Part shown: in pieces, positions 45,581 through 56,619 of the stretch
Numbering within the stretch: position 1 is the stretch's first letter
Layout of the letters: the number at the start of each line of letters is the position of its first letter
Assembly (NCBI RefSeq): GCF_003432385.1
Contig: NZ_CP031841.1
Location: 1,488,001-1,552,000 of the forward strand
Origin: Breoghania sp. L-A4
GTDB lineage: Bacteria > Pseudomonadota > Alphaproteobacteria > Rhizobiales > Stappiaceae
Length of the DNA: 64,000 nt
Direction: 5' to 3'
Notes under the pieces: generated by a model
What the model was told of the DNA's origin: nothing
Databases searched by the model: none
The model's input: only the letters and a program-made list of their open reading frames with translations
Position numbers and translations under genes: made by a program

Positions 45581-46617
45581 ATGACGATTGTTCTGATCGA
45601 CGAGTCCGGATGGATCGACGACAGCGGTGGCAAGACCGGTGCGCCGGATGATGTCAACGCGCTCGTCAACGCGGTGGCCGCCGCCGACGCCGTTGTCCTT
45701 CGCAGCCTGCCGGAGAAGATCGGAAACCGTCCAGTGGACTTCGGGATGCTTCGCGCGGCCCTGCGGCGAACGCCACTCTACATTGTCGATGGCCCGGACC
45801 AGTGTCTTTCCGACGGCCGAACCGCGGCGGCCTGCTTTGCTCTCACCGACTACGACCGCCTGGTGGTCACGGAATCGAGCGATACCTCCGGATCGGCGGA
45901 GTATATCATCGCTCCCGACACCGAACGGGACACGTTGATCAGGCTGGCGCGCGAAGAACTGGAGCGCGTCGAGTTGCCCTCGTTCCTCGACCTCTCTGCC
46001 GTCCTCGCCACAATCTACGCCGGGCAGCCGGCATGGAGGGACGCACCGCAACTGGGCAGCCGTAAAGCCAGCAAGATCGTTCACATGGAACAGATCCAAG
46101 CCCTGGAAAAGGCGATCCGGCCAACCCTGGAGCGCGTCGGCCTCGCATCCCGCCCGTCGCTCCTGGATTTTGGCTGCGGCGGGGGCGGCTGTACCCGCAA
46201 TGCATGCCGCGGACACGCTATTGCGGCGTCGACCGCGACCCGAAGGCACTTGCCGCGGCGCGCGCGCGGCATCCCTCGGCCCGCTTTGTCGACGCGGACG
46301 CTCTCGATACAGCCGAGCGAAGATTCGACATCCTGCTGTCTTTCAACGTGCTGCAGCACAGCACTGCCGAGGAGCGGCGGGCGCTTTACGCACTCTGGCG
46401 CAAGCTGCTAAACTGCGGGGGCTCTCTGATTCTTCTAGAAAACGTTCTGCCGTGCGACACGACTGGCATTCACGCGGTGTCGATCGAGGAGATTGTACTC
46501 GATCTGGGCGGCGCCTTCGGCGGGTGTATTAATGTCGAGACGTTTCAGACTATTTCCTATCCCGTCTACGACGGCATAAGCCCTTCCGTTCTTGTTAATC
46601 TGATCGCATATTCATGA
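45581..46617 (+). CDS. Class I methyltransferase with N-terminal domain; one frameshift near 46181
   Basis: The first 190 residues (MTIVLIDESGWIDDSGGKTG onward) are of unknown type. Motif I appears as SLLDFGCGGG, then the frame breaks at the G5 run 46181-46185. One added G gives FGCGGGRLYPQCMPRTRYCG followed by VDRDPKALAAARARHP and FDILLSFNVLQHSTAEERRA, a normal methyltransferase. The corrected protein has 345 residues. Its stop overlaps the following glycosyltransferase start (ATGA). The break in the middle of the SAM-binding motif would kill the enzyme if real; conserved sequence on both sides argues for a sequencing error. Confidence 0.78.
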
Positions 46618-47795
46618 CCATGCGCATTGCCATCACGTGCAACGATCTGGTGCCCGGCTGCCATATGCCGGTCGGGGCTCAGGGCTTGCGCGCCTACGGG
46701 TTGTATTGCGGCCTGACCGCCCACGGCTATGCCGTCGACATCGTTGTGCCGCGCCGCGTCGCGCAGCAGCGCATGAACCGGTGGTCGCAGGGCTTTCCGA
46801 TGACACTTCCGCCCTATCTGCGGATTCTGCCCGACAACCACATGTTCGCATTGCTCAACAAACAGTACACACATGTGCTGTGTCCCAACTGGGTGACGCT
46901 CGAAGCTTTCGAGAAGAGCACCGAGGTCACCTTGATCTACGACTTTCTCAGCGCGACACAGATCGAGCACAGCTTCATCCACGCGCCGGGCAGGCTGCAA
47001 CAGTCGAAGCGAGTCAAGGACGCGGTACTCCGCCAGGCGGACATCGTCATCGCCAACGGCGCCAGGCATACCGCCTATGCTCAGGACTATTGCGCCAGCC
47101 TCTCCGGCGCGGCCGCCAAGGGCGATGTCCTCAACGTGAGGATGTCGCTGCCTTGGATCGAGCGGCCAGCCGATCAATCGCGACCGCTCGCAATCTTTTC
47201 GGGCGGCTATCGCCAGCTCTGGATCTCCAGCCTCACGCCGCGCGACCTTATCGACCTGTCCGAGGAAATCGGAGCGACCATGCTGATCATTGGCGCGGAG
47301 ACGAACCCGAATCTCGACCCCAAACTGCTGACGGCAGGCACCGAGTTGCATTACGAGACGATCGTGGCGACACCGCATGTCACAACGTACGCCTTCTGTG
47401 ATTTCGAACGCTACCGCATGCTGAATGCGCGCTCGGACGTCGCGCTCGACATCTCCGCCCTCAATGACGAGCGCGAGATGTCCTATTCGACGCGCACCGT
47501 CAGTTCGATTTCGTCGGGCTGCCCGGTTTTGCAGATGGCCTTCACCGAACTCGGCGGACTCGTCGAGGAGACCGGTGCCGGCTGGGTGGTGCCGGATTGC
47601 GAAAAAAGCACTGTCAGTGACATTCTTCGAACAATCGCCGGCGATACGGGAGCCCGCACGGAGGCCCGCCGGCGCACCGAGATGTTCTGGGAACGCTACT
47701 GCAATCCCGACACTCAGATCCTTCCCCTCGTCGAAGCCTTGCGCGACCGCGAGGCCGCGAGCGCTTCGGGAGCGGCAGTAAAGGCCCATGCATAA
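46614..47795 (+). CDS. Glycosyltransferase, GT-B type
   Basis: The 393-residue protein has a GT-B outline: N-terminal domain with QGLRAYGLYCGLTAHGYAVD (donor-independent half) and a C-terminal domain with LAIFSGGYRQLWISSL, LDISALNDEREMSYSTRTV and SSGCPVLQMAFTELGGLVEE, where the last resembles the GT4 donor-binding E-x7-E region. It begins inside the stop of the methyltransferase gene (ATGA) and overlaps the next gene by 8 bases. Sugar and acceptor are not evident. Confidence 0.8.
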   Translation: MTMRIAITCNDLVPGCHMPVGAQGLRAYGLYCGLTAHGYAVDIVVPRRVAQQRMNRWSQGFPMTLPPYLRILPDNHMFALLNKQYTHVLCPNWVTLEAFEKSTEVTLIYDFLSATQIEHSFIHAPGRLQQSKRVKDAVLRQADIVIANGARHTAYAQDYCASLSGAAAKGDVLNVRMSLPWIERPADQSRPLAIFSGGYRQLWISSLTPRDLIDLSEEIGATMLIIGAETNPNLDPKLLTAGTELHYETIVATPHVTTYAFCDFERYRMLNARSDVALDISALNDEREMSYSTRTVSSISSGCPVLQMAFTELGGLVEETGAGWVVPDCEKSTVSDILRTIAGDTGARTEARRRTEMFWERYCNPDTQILPLVEALRDREAASASGAAVKAHA

Positions 47796-48648
47796 GCTCG
47801 TATTCGTTGCTCATGGCGGACCGCTGGAGGCGAAGAGCGCGCTCCTCGCCACCACTCTTGCAATGAACTATACGCCCGGCGTGGTGCGCTGCTGCGTGGT
47901 CGAGCCTGTGCAACGCTGGGGGGCGCTCAGCCCGGAAACGAAAGCGCTGTTCGACCAGCTCGGCATCGAGACCGTAGCCATCCGCAACGAGATCGATCTC
48001 GAGTACCCGTACGGGAACAAGATCTGCAGCCTCCGCGGTATCGACGAACCGGCGATCTTCCTCGACAGCGACATGATGCTGCTGCGGCCCTTCACCAGCC
48101 ACTATCTGTTGATGTCGGATTTCGCCGCAAAGCCGGCAGACATCGACACGTTCAGCCGCGGCGGTGGCGACTGGCATGCGGTCTACCGATTGTTCGGGAT
48201 GAGGCTTCCCAAGGCCGATATGGTGGCGACCGCCACGGGAGAACGTATGCGCCCCTATTTCAATGCCGGCTTCATCGCCGTCAACGAACCGGCGCGGTTT
48301 TGCGAGGAATGGCTGGAGGTCGCGCAGACGCTCAATGCCTGCAAGGACGTGTGGAACAAGCGCCCCTGGCTGGATCAGATCGCGGCACCCGTTGCCGCAC
48401 TGCGGCTTGGCTACGATCTGGAGCAACTCCCGGAAGACTTCAACTATCCCTCGCACCTCAAGGCGTTCCCGCCCCGTCACGTCTATTTCTCCCATTATCA
48501 CTCGCCGGACATCGTGGCCTGCTACCCGCGCCTGAAAGAGCTTTTCTTCGAAGCTCTCGAACGCTATCCGTTGTTGTATCCCATTCTCGGACGCTATCCG
48601 GAATGGAGCCCGCTGCTGCAACAGGCGCCGTCGTGGCGATTCAGTTGA
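47788..48648 (+). CDS. Glycosyltransferase, GT-A type (nucleotide-diphospho-sugar transferase-like)
   Basis: The 286-residue protein has the GT-A hallmark DxD motif in AIFLDSDMMLLRPF near residue 92, and a region FNAGFIAVNEPARFCEEWLE like the GT8-type post-motif strand. A histidine-rich end (RHVYFSHYHSPDIVACYPRL) may contribute metal or acceptor binding. ATG 47788 overlaps the preceding gene by 8 bases, implying coupled translation in the glycan operon. Confidence 0.75.
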   Translation: MHKLVFVAHGGPLEAKSALLATTLAMNYTPGVVRCCVVEPVQRWGALSPETKALFDQLGIETVAIRNEIDLEYPYGNKICSLRGIDEPAIFLDSDMMLLRPFTSHYLLMSDFAAKPADIDTFSRGGGDWHAVYRLFGMRLPKADMVATATGERMRPYFNAGFIAVNEPARFCEEWLEVAQTLNACKDVWNKRPWLDQIAAPVAALRLGYDLEQLPEDFNYPSHLKAFPPRHVYFSHYHSPDIVACYPRLKELFFEALERYPLLYPILGRYPEWSPLLQQAPSWRFS

Positions 48649-48741
48649 ACCACTGAGCAGCAAGTGGTCGCGGACGTCGGCGCGGAGCGCTGCCGCGGCA
48701 AGAACCTGCCGCAACGCGCATCGGAATTATCGGGAAACAGA

Positions 48742-49821
48742 ATGGCGAAAGTCGCGATCATCGGTGCCGGCTGGTACGGCTGCCATACGGCAAACCTTAT
48801 GGATAGCCTGGGCTGGGATATCCATCTCTTCGAAAAGGAAGACCGCATCTTCAGTGGAGCGTCCGGCAACAACCAGTTCCGGCTGCACCTGGGCTTCCAC
48901 TATGCGCGCTCCTTCTCGACGCGCAACCAGACGCGGGATGGCTTCAATCGCTTTCTCGAACGCTACAACAGCCTCATCTCGCCGAGTCCGGACAGCAATC
49001 TTTACGCCGTCTCGCAGCACGAATCGCTGATCGACCTGGAGACCTATTTGGCGATCATGTCGTCGAGCGGGCTGCAGTCGCGTGCCGTCGACGCGTCGGC
49101 CTACGGGTTGCACCACGTGAGCGGCGCGGTCGCCGTGGATGAACGGCTGATCTACACTGAAAAGGCGGTCGACTACTTCACCAAGAAACTCGGCTCGAAG
49201 ATCCACTTCGGCACACCGGCTGGCCCCATTTGCCATACGGCCGACGGTGGCGTCAGCGTCGGATCGGAACGGTTCGACTATGTCGTCGATGCGACGTGGG
49301 GCACACTCTTTGCGGAGCAGTTTCGCGAGGAGTATTATTTCGAGCCAGCGCTGTTGATGTTTTACGAGGGCACTCCCGATTTCTTCGCCCTGACCCTCGT
49401 CGACGGCGATCTGTTCTCGATCTACCCGGTCGCCGACAACCTGTTTACCCTGTCCTCCGTGCGACACACGCCGCTCGGTCAATACCCCTCGTTTCAGGAG
49501 GCGCAGGCGCGTCTCGATGCGGTGGACAAGAACGAAGTCGCCGCCCTGCGCGAGGCCATGGAATCGGAAGCGATGGTCTATTTTCCAGCCTTTCGGGATA
49601 CCTTCCGCTTCGCCGGCGTTCAGAAATCGGTAAAGACAAAATTCTTTGCAAAAACAGCTTTCCGCGCCTGCGTTGTCCGCCGGCAGCACACTATCTATTC
49701 GCTTTTCCTGGAGAAAATAGACACTATATTTTTCGCCGCCAATGCGATTATAAGCGACATCGTCAACGTTAAAGACGGCAACGTATCCGCTATCGAGAGC
49801 GATCAGTTCGCAATATTCTGA
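48742..49821 (+). CDS. FAD-dependent oxidoreductase (DAO-type)
   Basis: The 359-residue protein opens with a dinucleotide-binding motif VAIIGAGWYGCHTANLM and has a GD-type second block FDYVVDATWGTLFAEQFREE. The segment GASGNNQFRLHLGFHYARSF after the Rossmann fold is characteristic of DAO-like enzymes. ATG 48742 is the natural start, since the Rossmann fold begins two residues later. In this locus it may oxidise a sugar or amino-sugar residue. It lies 93 bases after the previous gene and 12 before the next. Confidence 0.78.
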   Translation: MAKVAIIGAGWYGCHTANLMDSLGWDIHLFEKEDRIFSGASGNNQFRLHLGFHYARSFSTRNQTRDGFNRFLERYNSLISPSPDSNLYAVSQHESLIDLETYLAIMSSSGLQSRAVDASAYGLHHVSGAVAVDERLIYTEKAVDYFTKKLGSKIHFGTPAGPICHTADGGVSVGSERFDYVVDATWGTLFAEQFREEYYFEPALLMFYEGTPDFFALTLVDGDLFSIYPVADNLFTLSSVRHTPLGQYPSFQEAQARLDAVDKNEVAALREAMESEAMVYFPAFRDTFRFAGVQKSVKTKFFAKTAFRACVVRRQHTIYSLFLEKIDTIFFAANAIISDIVNVKDGNVSAIESDQFAIF

Positions 49822-49833
49822 CGGGATCAAAGC

Positions 49834-50574
49834 ATGAAGATTATTGTTGGTACGGGATGGTGGGCGCCCGATGCCCTGTCGCAAACCACTCTGACCCGAC
49901 ACGAACGAATATTTCCAATGTGGCACCATTTCGTTCGCAAGTACATTGACCCGGATCGAATCGTCGTCATTAATTCCGCCAATGAACGCAAGCCGAATTT
50001 CAAAGCGTACGACGGCGTCGAGGTCATCAATCTCGACGAGAACTACGGCACCGGAAACGCTATCAGGAACGGCACTATACAAACCAAGTATAGCGGCTGG
50101 ACGCGGTCGTGTTATCTCAGCAGCGCCTATGCCTTGGCCTGCGATGCGGACTGGTTTGTCTATGTCGAGCAGGATTGTCTGCTACGGGGCCCCAATCTCC
50201 TCCAGGAGGCCACCCATTCGAGCATCTATCCGGTCTGGCTCGGGGCCGCTCCGGGTAAGGGCTACAAGCATGGCACCTCCGAACTGGTGCAACTTGCCGG
50301 CTTCAATCAGGTCTCGCTGATAATTGCACGCAATGACGGGCTGATCTCACTGATGAAGGCTTGTGTCGAGGGACCGTACACAGACGGCGAAAAACCGGCC
50401 GAGGTGCGCCTCAGCGAAAACCTTGGCGGCAAGTTCAACCTGATCAAGATTCCATTCGGAAGAACGCGCCCACTCGACCTGTCGGCGCCCGTCATGTACG
50501 CACAGGATTGGACCCGCGAAGAACTGAAGATGTTCCTCGGACAGGAAGCGCCCCAGTTCCTTAGCTCACTCTGA
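49834..50574 (+). CDS. Predicted glycosyltransferase-like protein of glycan locus (246 aa)
   Basis: The protein has a central DWFVYVEQDCLLRGPN segment that resembles a GT-A metal-binding region (acidic pair with hydrophobic strand) and a conserved N terminus MKIIVGTGWWAPDALSQTTL. I cannot assign a CAZy family. It sits between an FAD oxidoreductase and an SDR gene in one direction. Function is presumably in glycan assembly; the acceptor and donor are unknown. Confidence 0.6.
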   Translation: MKIIVGTGWWAPDALSQTTLTRHERIFPMWHHFVRKYIDPDRIVVINSANERKPNFKAYDGVEVINLDENYGTGNAIRNGTIQTKYSGWTRSCYLSSAYALACDADWFVYVEQDCLLRGPNLLQEATHSSIYPVWLGAAPGKGYKHGTSELVQLAGFNQVSLIIARNDGLISLMKACVEGPYTDGEKPAEVRLSENLGGKFNLIKIPFGRTRPLDLSAPVMYAQDWTREELKMFLGQEAPQFLSSL

Positions 50575-50642
50575 TGGAGATGGGCCGGCCTTCAAGGTCT
50601 TGCGGCCCCGTGGGCCGGCCGAGGCTGGTTAAGGGAGACGAT

Positions 50643-51344
50643 GTGGCAGATACGGCAGCAAAGCATGTTTTCCTGACAGGATGCACCTCCGGCATCGGTG
50701 CCGCCTTTCTCAAGTTTGCGGCCGAGAGCGGGCGCTACTCGGTGAGCGCGCTGTCCCGGCGGCCCGTGCACTCGGACGTGATCGTCTGGAACGGTCTCTC
50801 CGATCTCGACAACCTCGACCTCCTCGAGCAGACCCTGCAGGATTTCTCCGCGCCGCTCGACGGCATCGTGCTTTTCGCGGGCGAACTGCCAGGGCGAACA
50901 ATGTTTGAATCGACGCCGGCGCAAATGGAGCATCTCTTCCGCGTCAACGTCATCGCTAATATGGTCATCATCAAGGCCCTGGCGCCTTGTCTGGCTGAGG
51001 ACAGCGCCGTGGTGCTGCTCGGCTCCATCTCGGGCTTCAAGGGCAGTCATGATGATCCGTATGCCGCGACCAAGGGCGCCATCCATTCGCTGGTCAAGTC
51101 GCTTGCGCTAAAGATGGCTCCCAGGACACGCGTTGTTGGCATTGCGCCCGGCATGACCAACGACACACGCATGACCGACGACTTGGTGGATGGTCTCTAT
51201 CAGCGCACGCTGTCGACGATACCGCTGCGCCGCGCGGCCGAGGCAAGCGAGATCGCCGCGCTGGTCGACACGCTCCTGGGTGCATCGGCACGTTCTATTA
51301 CAGGGGCGGTGCTGGATGTGAATGGTGGCCAGTATTTGCGTTAG
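50643..51344 (+). CDS. Short-chain dehydrogenase/reductase (SDR)
   Basis: The 233-residue protein has the SDR cofactor motif FLTGCTSGIGAAFLKF, catalytic Ser in VVLLGSISGFKGS, and the YxxxK pair in DDPYAATKGAIHSLVKS. The C terminus ITGAVLDVNGGQYLR is typical. GTG 50643 is chosen because AAGGGAGAC lies just ahead; ATG 50574 (overlapping the previous stop) would add a 23-residue non-family leader. It probably reduces or oxidises a sugar or lipid intermediate. Confidence 0.88.
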   Translation: MADTAAKHVFLTGCTSGIGAAFLKFAAESGRYSVSALSRRPVHSDVIVWNGLSDLDNLDLLEQTLQDFSAPLDGIVLFAGELPGRTMFESTPAQMEHLFRVNVIANMVIIKALAPCLAEDSAVVLLGSISGFKGSHDDPYAATKGAIHSLVKSLALKMAPRTRVVGIAPGMTNDTRMTDDLVDGLYQRTLSTIPLRRAAEASEIAALVDTLLGASARSITGAVLDVNGGQYLR

Positions 51345-51428
51345 GCTGTCGCCCGCTCCGATGAACTCGAGAGCCATCCTCTGGCAAACACCAATACGTT
51401 TATCGATGGCGGCAAGGTGATCTCAAGC

Positions 51429-54014
51429 ATGACTCTGTCCGGGTCCAGAGCCGTCTCAGAAATGCTCCGCCGTTTCGACTTGTTTCGCAAGCGCGCGGCG
51501 AACGGCCGCAATCGCTTGAACCGCTTCAGTGTGGCGCCTCGGCTTCATGCCTGTGTCGACCGGTGCCATACAAGCCCGACGACGCTGACAGTCCGCGGCT
51601 GGGCGTTCTTCGAGGACGCCGCCATGGCCGCCGTGGATGGTGTCGTGCTCGGACGCGATCCGCGGCGCGACAGCAGGCTTCTCTCGGTCGAATACGGGCT
51701 CGCACGCGGTGACGTGCGCGATATCCTCCCTTCTGCCCAAAGCCAGTATTGCGGCTTCACCGCAAGCATGCCGGTGCCCGCCTTCCGCAGCCGCAGTGTG
51801 CAGCTCGTCTTCACCGCCTCCGACGGCCGCAAACACACTGTCACCGCGCGCGTGCGCCGCGCCCCGGTGGCCTGGTGGTCTCTGGCGAAAGCCGTGTGGG
51901 CCGAACTTGACGCCGGCAACATCCGGCTCGCCGCCGGCTGGATACTGCGCGGCGACTTTCGCCGCCTCCGACGCGAAATCTTCGGGCTGCTCGACAGCGG
52001 CTCGCCACCGCACAAATCGGTCCCTCTCGCCGCCACACTCGAGCGGATCGCCGAACCGGCGTCATTCGCCCCTCTCGACGCGCCCATCGATGTCATCGTG
52101 CCCGTATACAATGGCTTCGACCATCTCAAGCCGCTGTTCGACAGCCTGCGCCGCAATACGTCGACGCCCTTTCGTCTGCTCGTCATTCACGATGCCAGCC
52201 CGGATCCCAGGATCGAACCGCTGCTCGAACGACTGCTTGACGGCTTCGACAATCCGCTTCTGCTCCGCAACGAGGTCAATCTCGGCTTCGTGCGCTCCGT
52301 CAACCGCGCCGTGGAGCACGCATCGAACGATTTCGTGTTGCTCAACGCCGACACGATTGTGCCGCCGGGCTGGCTGGAACGGCTGATGGCGCCGATCGGG
52401 CGCGATCGCACCATCGCCTCCACGACACCCTTCTCCAACGCCGCCACCATTTGCAGCTTCCCGGATTTCTGCCATGACAACAGGATGCTGCGCGGGGAAA
52501 GCGTTGAGAGCGTGGATGCGGCGTTCGGCCGGATCCGCCCCCCGGTCCAGCCGATCGAACTGCCGACAGCCATCGGCTTCTGCATGGGCGTCAACCGTGA
52601 TGTTTGGCGGAAAATCGGCCCGTTTGATGCTGAGGCCTTCGGCCTTGGCTATGGCGAGGAGAACGATTGGTGCCTGCGCGCCGTTGCGGCTGGTCACCGT
52701 AACGTCCTGGTCGAGAACCTGTTCGTGCAACACGAGCATGGCGGCTCATTCGAAGGCGAGACACGCCAGCGTCTGCGCCAGAAGAACCTGCGCCGCGTGC
52801 AGGACCGCCACCCTGGTTACGCGGCCGCGGTGGACGCATTTGTCAAGAGCGATCCGCCGCTGCAGTCCCGTACGATCGCTGCGCTGCTGATCGCCGGCGC
52901 GCGCCGCGGCGCGGCCCCGGTGCTGGTGATTGACCACGATCTCGGCGGTGGCGCCACGCACTATCGTGACCGCCTGATTCACGAGCGCACCGCGGCCGGC
53001 CAGGCCGTGCTCTTGCTGCACAATCTTCGCGGCACAGCGGCCGGCGGGTTCGCGCTGCGCCTGTACCTGGACGACAGCCGGTTTGATCTGGTGACCCACT
53101 CGCTCGACGAGATCGACAGGCTCATCGACGATCATGTCGCCGTTGGCGAGATCTTCTACAACAACCTTGTCAGCCATGGCGCGCCGCTGGATCTGGTGGC
53201 CTTCGCGATCCGGCTCAAGCAACGCCACACGGCGCGGATGCGCATCGCGATGCACGACTTCTACCCCGTGTGCCCCGCCTACACCCTTTTGAACAAGGAC
53301 GGGATTTTCTGCGGCATCCCCGATCTGGCCACCTGTCGCGCTTGCCTGCCGCACAACCCCTATGCCAGCAACCCGCAAGCCCAAACGATCGACCAGTGGC
53401 GCGAGGGCTGGGGTCAGTTTTTCGAAGCCGCCGACGAGGTCGTTTGCTTTTCGCGGGACAGTCGAACGCATCTGCTCGAAGCCTATCCGCACGTCGCACC
53501 GAAGGTCACCGTGCAGCCTCATGTCCTGTCGCTGACGTTCGACCGGCCGCCGCGCATCGGCAGTCCTGACGTGCTGCGCATCGGCGTCATCGGCGGGATC
53601 AGCTACCAAAAGGGGGCGACGGTCGTCGTCAACCTGGCCCGGCATCTGCGCAGCTCTGATCCGCGCGCTCATATCACCGTCATTGGTGTTCTGAACGAGG
53701 CATGCGCCCTCGGCAATCTCACGGTTACCGGTCGTTATGACCCCTCAAAGCTGCCGAACCTGCTGGAGGCGCACAACATAAACGTCTGCCTGCTCCCCTC
53801 GATCTGGCCAGAGACCTTTTCCTACGTCACGGCGGAACTGATGGCGCTGAGCATGCCGATCGTCGCCTTTGACATCGGCGCGCCTGCCGAGCGGCTGGCC
53901 GACTACGAGCGCGCCCGCATCATCCCGATTGCGAGCAGCGATGACCCGGCCGCGATCGCCGCGGCGCTGAGGGACACGATGACGGCCATGGCCGACCCGG
54001 CTCCGGACCAATAG
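51429..54014 (+). CDS. Bifunctional glycosyltransferase: GT2 (GT-A) plus GT4-like (GT-B)
   Basis: The 861-residue protein has an N-terminal domain of unknown type (about 1-200, containing CVDRCHTSPTTLTVRGWAFF), a GT2 domain (DVIVPVYNGFDHLKPLFDSL; LLNADTIVPPGWLERL; GYGEENDWCLRAVAAGHRNV) and a C-terminal GT-B half (VLVIDHDLGGGATHYRDRLI; LLPSIWPETFSYVTAELMAL). It therefore could add two sugars. ATG 51429 has AGGTGA eight bases ahead; GTG 51417 is an alternative. It faces a DUF563-type gene on the opposite strand. Confidence 0.85.
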   Translation: MTLSGSRAVSEMLRRFDLFRKRAANGRNRLNRFSVAPRLHACVDRCHTSPTTLTVRGWAFFEDAAMAAVDGVVLGRDPRRDSRLLSVEYGLARGDVRDILPSAQSQYCGFTASMPVPAFRSRSVQLVFTASDGRKHTVTARVRRAPVAWWSLAKAVWAELDAGNIRLAAGWILRGDFRRLRREIFGLLDSGSPPHKSVPLAATLERIAEPASFAPLDAPIDVIVPVYNGFDHLKPLFDSLRRNTSTPFRLLVIHDASPDPRIEPLLERLLDGFDNPLLLRNEVNLGFVRSVNRAVEHASNDFVLLNADTIVPPGWLERLMAPIGRDRTIASTTPFSNAATICSFPDFCHDNRMLRGESVESVDAAFGRIRPPVQPIELPTAIGFCMGVNRDVWRKIGPFDAEAFGLGYGEENDWCLRAVAAGHRNVLVENLFVQHEHGGSFEGETRQRLRQKNLRRVQDRHPGYAAAVDAFVKSDPPLQSRTIAALLIAGARRGAAPVLVIDHDLGGGATHYRDRLIHERTAAGQAVLLLHNLRGTAAGGFALRLYLDDSRFDLVTHSLDEIDRLIDDHVAVGEIFYNNLVSHGAPLDLVAFAIRLKQRHTARMRIAMHDFYPVCPAYTLLNKDGIFCGIPDLATCRACLPHNPYASNPQAQTIDQWREGWGQFFEAADEVVCFSRDSRTHLLEAYPHVAPKVTVQPHVLSLTFDRPPRIGSPDVLRIGVIGGISYQKGATVVVNLARHLRSSDPRAHITVIGVLNEACALGNLTVTGRYDPSKLPNLLEAHNINVCLLPSIWPETFSYVTAELMALSMPIVAFDIGAPAERLADYERARIIPIASSDDPAAIAAALRDTMTAMADPAPDQ

Positions 54015-54146
54015 GACATCGGCCGTTGCGGCCGAATTGCGTCGCCGGTCCCGCGATCTGCGACCGTTATTCCGTTGGGATAGCCGTTGGCCGCGCCGGG
54101 CAGGGGGCTCAATTTCAGGGTCATGCCTGGCTGTAGCGGATGGCGT

Positions 54147-55605
54147 TCAGCAGCGCGCCGGTTCGAGGAATTCCTCCAGACAGCGCGTGAAGCGCTCCAC
54201 GTCGAGATTGAAATTCTCTCGCTCGAGCATTTCATTCTCCTCGATATAAGCCGAATAGCCCAGCCCGCCGACAGCGCTGAGATCCATGTAGCAACGGATG
54301 CGCGGCACCAGCGCGGCCGGAATGATTTCCAGCACCTTCGTCCCTTTCCGGGCGAACATGAGATTGGTCAGCGCGGCGCCGTGAATGCCGACGATGGCGT
54401 CCGCGCCGGCGAAGATCTCGGCCTGCTCGGCGATCGTGCGGCCGGACATGAGCACCGGCTCGATGTCGTGCCGCTTGAGCTCGGCAAGCAGCGCCTCGCG
54501 GTTGAGCAGCCGCCGGGTGCCTGCGTCGCCGCGATCGACGAAGATCGCCCGGCCGCGGCCCGGCGCGCGCGGCGCGGACGCGGCACGCGCCTCGATGAGG
54601 TCGCGCAGCTCGAAGAAATATCCGTCGATGCGCGTGTCACGCGGTGTGAGCTTGCGGTTGAACTGCGGCAGATAGGCGTCGGCGAGCACCAGGGCGTCGG
54701 CCTCGTGAATCGTGCCGACCTGCGATGACAAGCCGAGATAATCAATCGAGGAAGGGATGAAGGCGTTTCCGAACGTCGTGATGTCGACGGGTCGGGCGGG
54801 CCCGTCCCAGCGGCTCGCCAGGATCTTCGGCAGGAACTCCGTCATCCAGTGATAGTAGTTGTCGATGCCCTTGCGCTGCACCACCAGCGTCGGCCGCTCC
54901 ACATAGGCCTGGCGGCCGCCCCGCATCGCGCGGGTGATCCAGCGCTGATGGACGCGCAGCGAGTTCTCGCAATATTCCTCAACGGACCCGCGGCCGAGCG
55001 CGACGACCGGCCCGTTGCGCACCACCATGACCGACGCCACCCGACTGACCTCGGCGCGATCCTCGATCGGGATCTCCGTCGGCGCCGTTACCGCCTGCAA
55101 GAACGGCGCGTGCGCGCCCGTCGCGATCTGCGCAAGGTTCTCGATCGCCGGTGCCAGCCAGCGGCTGGCAGGGCGAGCCGGTGCGCCGTTGCCCGACGGC
55201 TCCGCCGGACGCGCCAGAGCTGCGAGCGGCACCATCTTTTCGGTTGTGAGCAGGGTCGAGACGTCGAAGCTTACCTTGGACGGTGGGCCCGCCAGCACCA
55301 CTCGTTCGGGCAGGATCTCCAGGCGGAGCGAATGCTGCAGGGGGCCGATGAAATGGTCGGGAATCGTGTAGTCGAAGCCGCAGCGGTCCGACGCGAAGCC
55401 AAGTTTCCGGGCGACGTCGGGTCGCGGCAGCACCGCGTTCAGGACGCAAAGTTCGAGATCGTCCATATAGACCGCGACCCGCGCAGGCATGTCACGATCG
55501 GAACCGACGGCCCAGCCTGTGAGGCGATCCCCCTGCACCGCATAGGCACCTCTCGGACCATTGCCGAATTTCGCCATAACGGTCGTGGCAAGTCTGTCGA
55601 CCAAG

Positions 55606-55616
<11 letters not shown>
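54147..55616 (-). CDS. DUF563/GT61 family glycosyltransferase
   Basis: The 489-residue protein carries the GT61/DUF563 domain in its second half: [40 protein letters not shown] and [20 protein letters not shown], the last being the family signature near the end. The N-terminal 200 residues form an additional beta-rich region. The start is uncertain: GTG 55616 overlaps the upstream epimerase gene by 11 bases, and ATG 55577 is possible. The gene is co-directional with the UXS-like and sulfotransferase genes, so these three form a minus-strand operon. Confidence 0.8.
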
Positions 55617-56571
<955 letters not shown>

Positions 56572-56619
56572 AACGGGAAACCCTTCGATCTGAGGTGCTG
56601 GCCGGAGACGTCGAGGCGT

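Noticed and set aside
54019-54035. Hairpin TCGGCCG-TTG-CGGCCGA after the bifunctional glycosyltransferase
   Set aside because: Short stem with no T tract; not enough to call a terminator.
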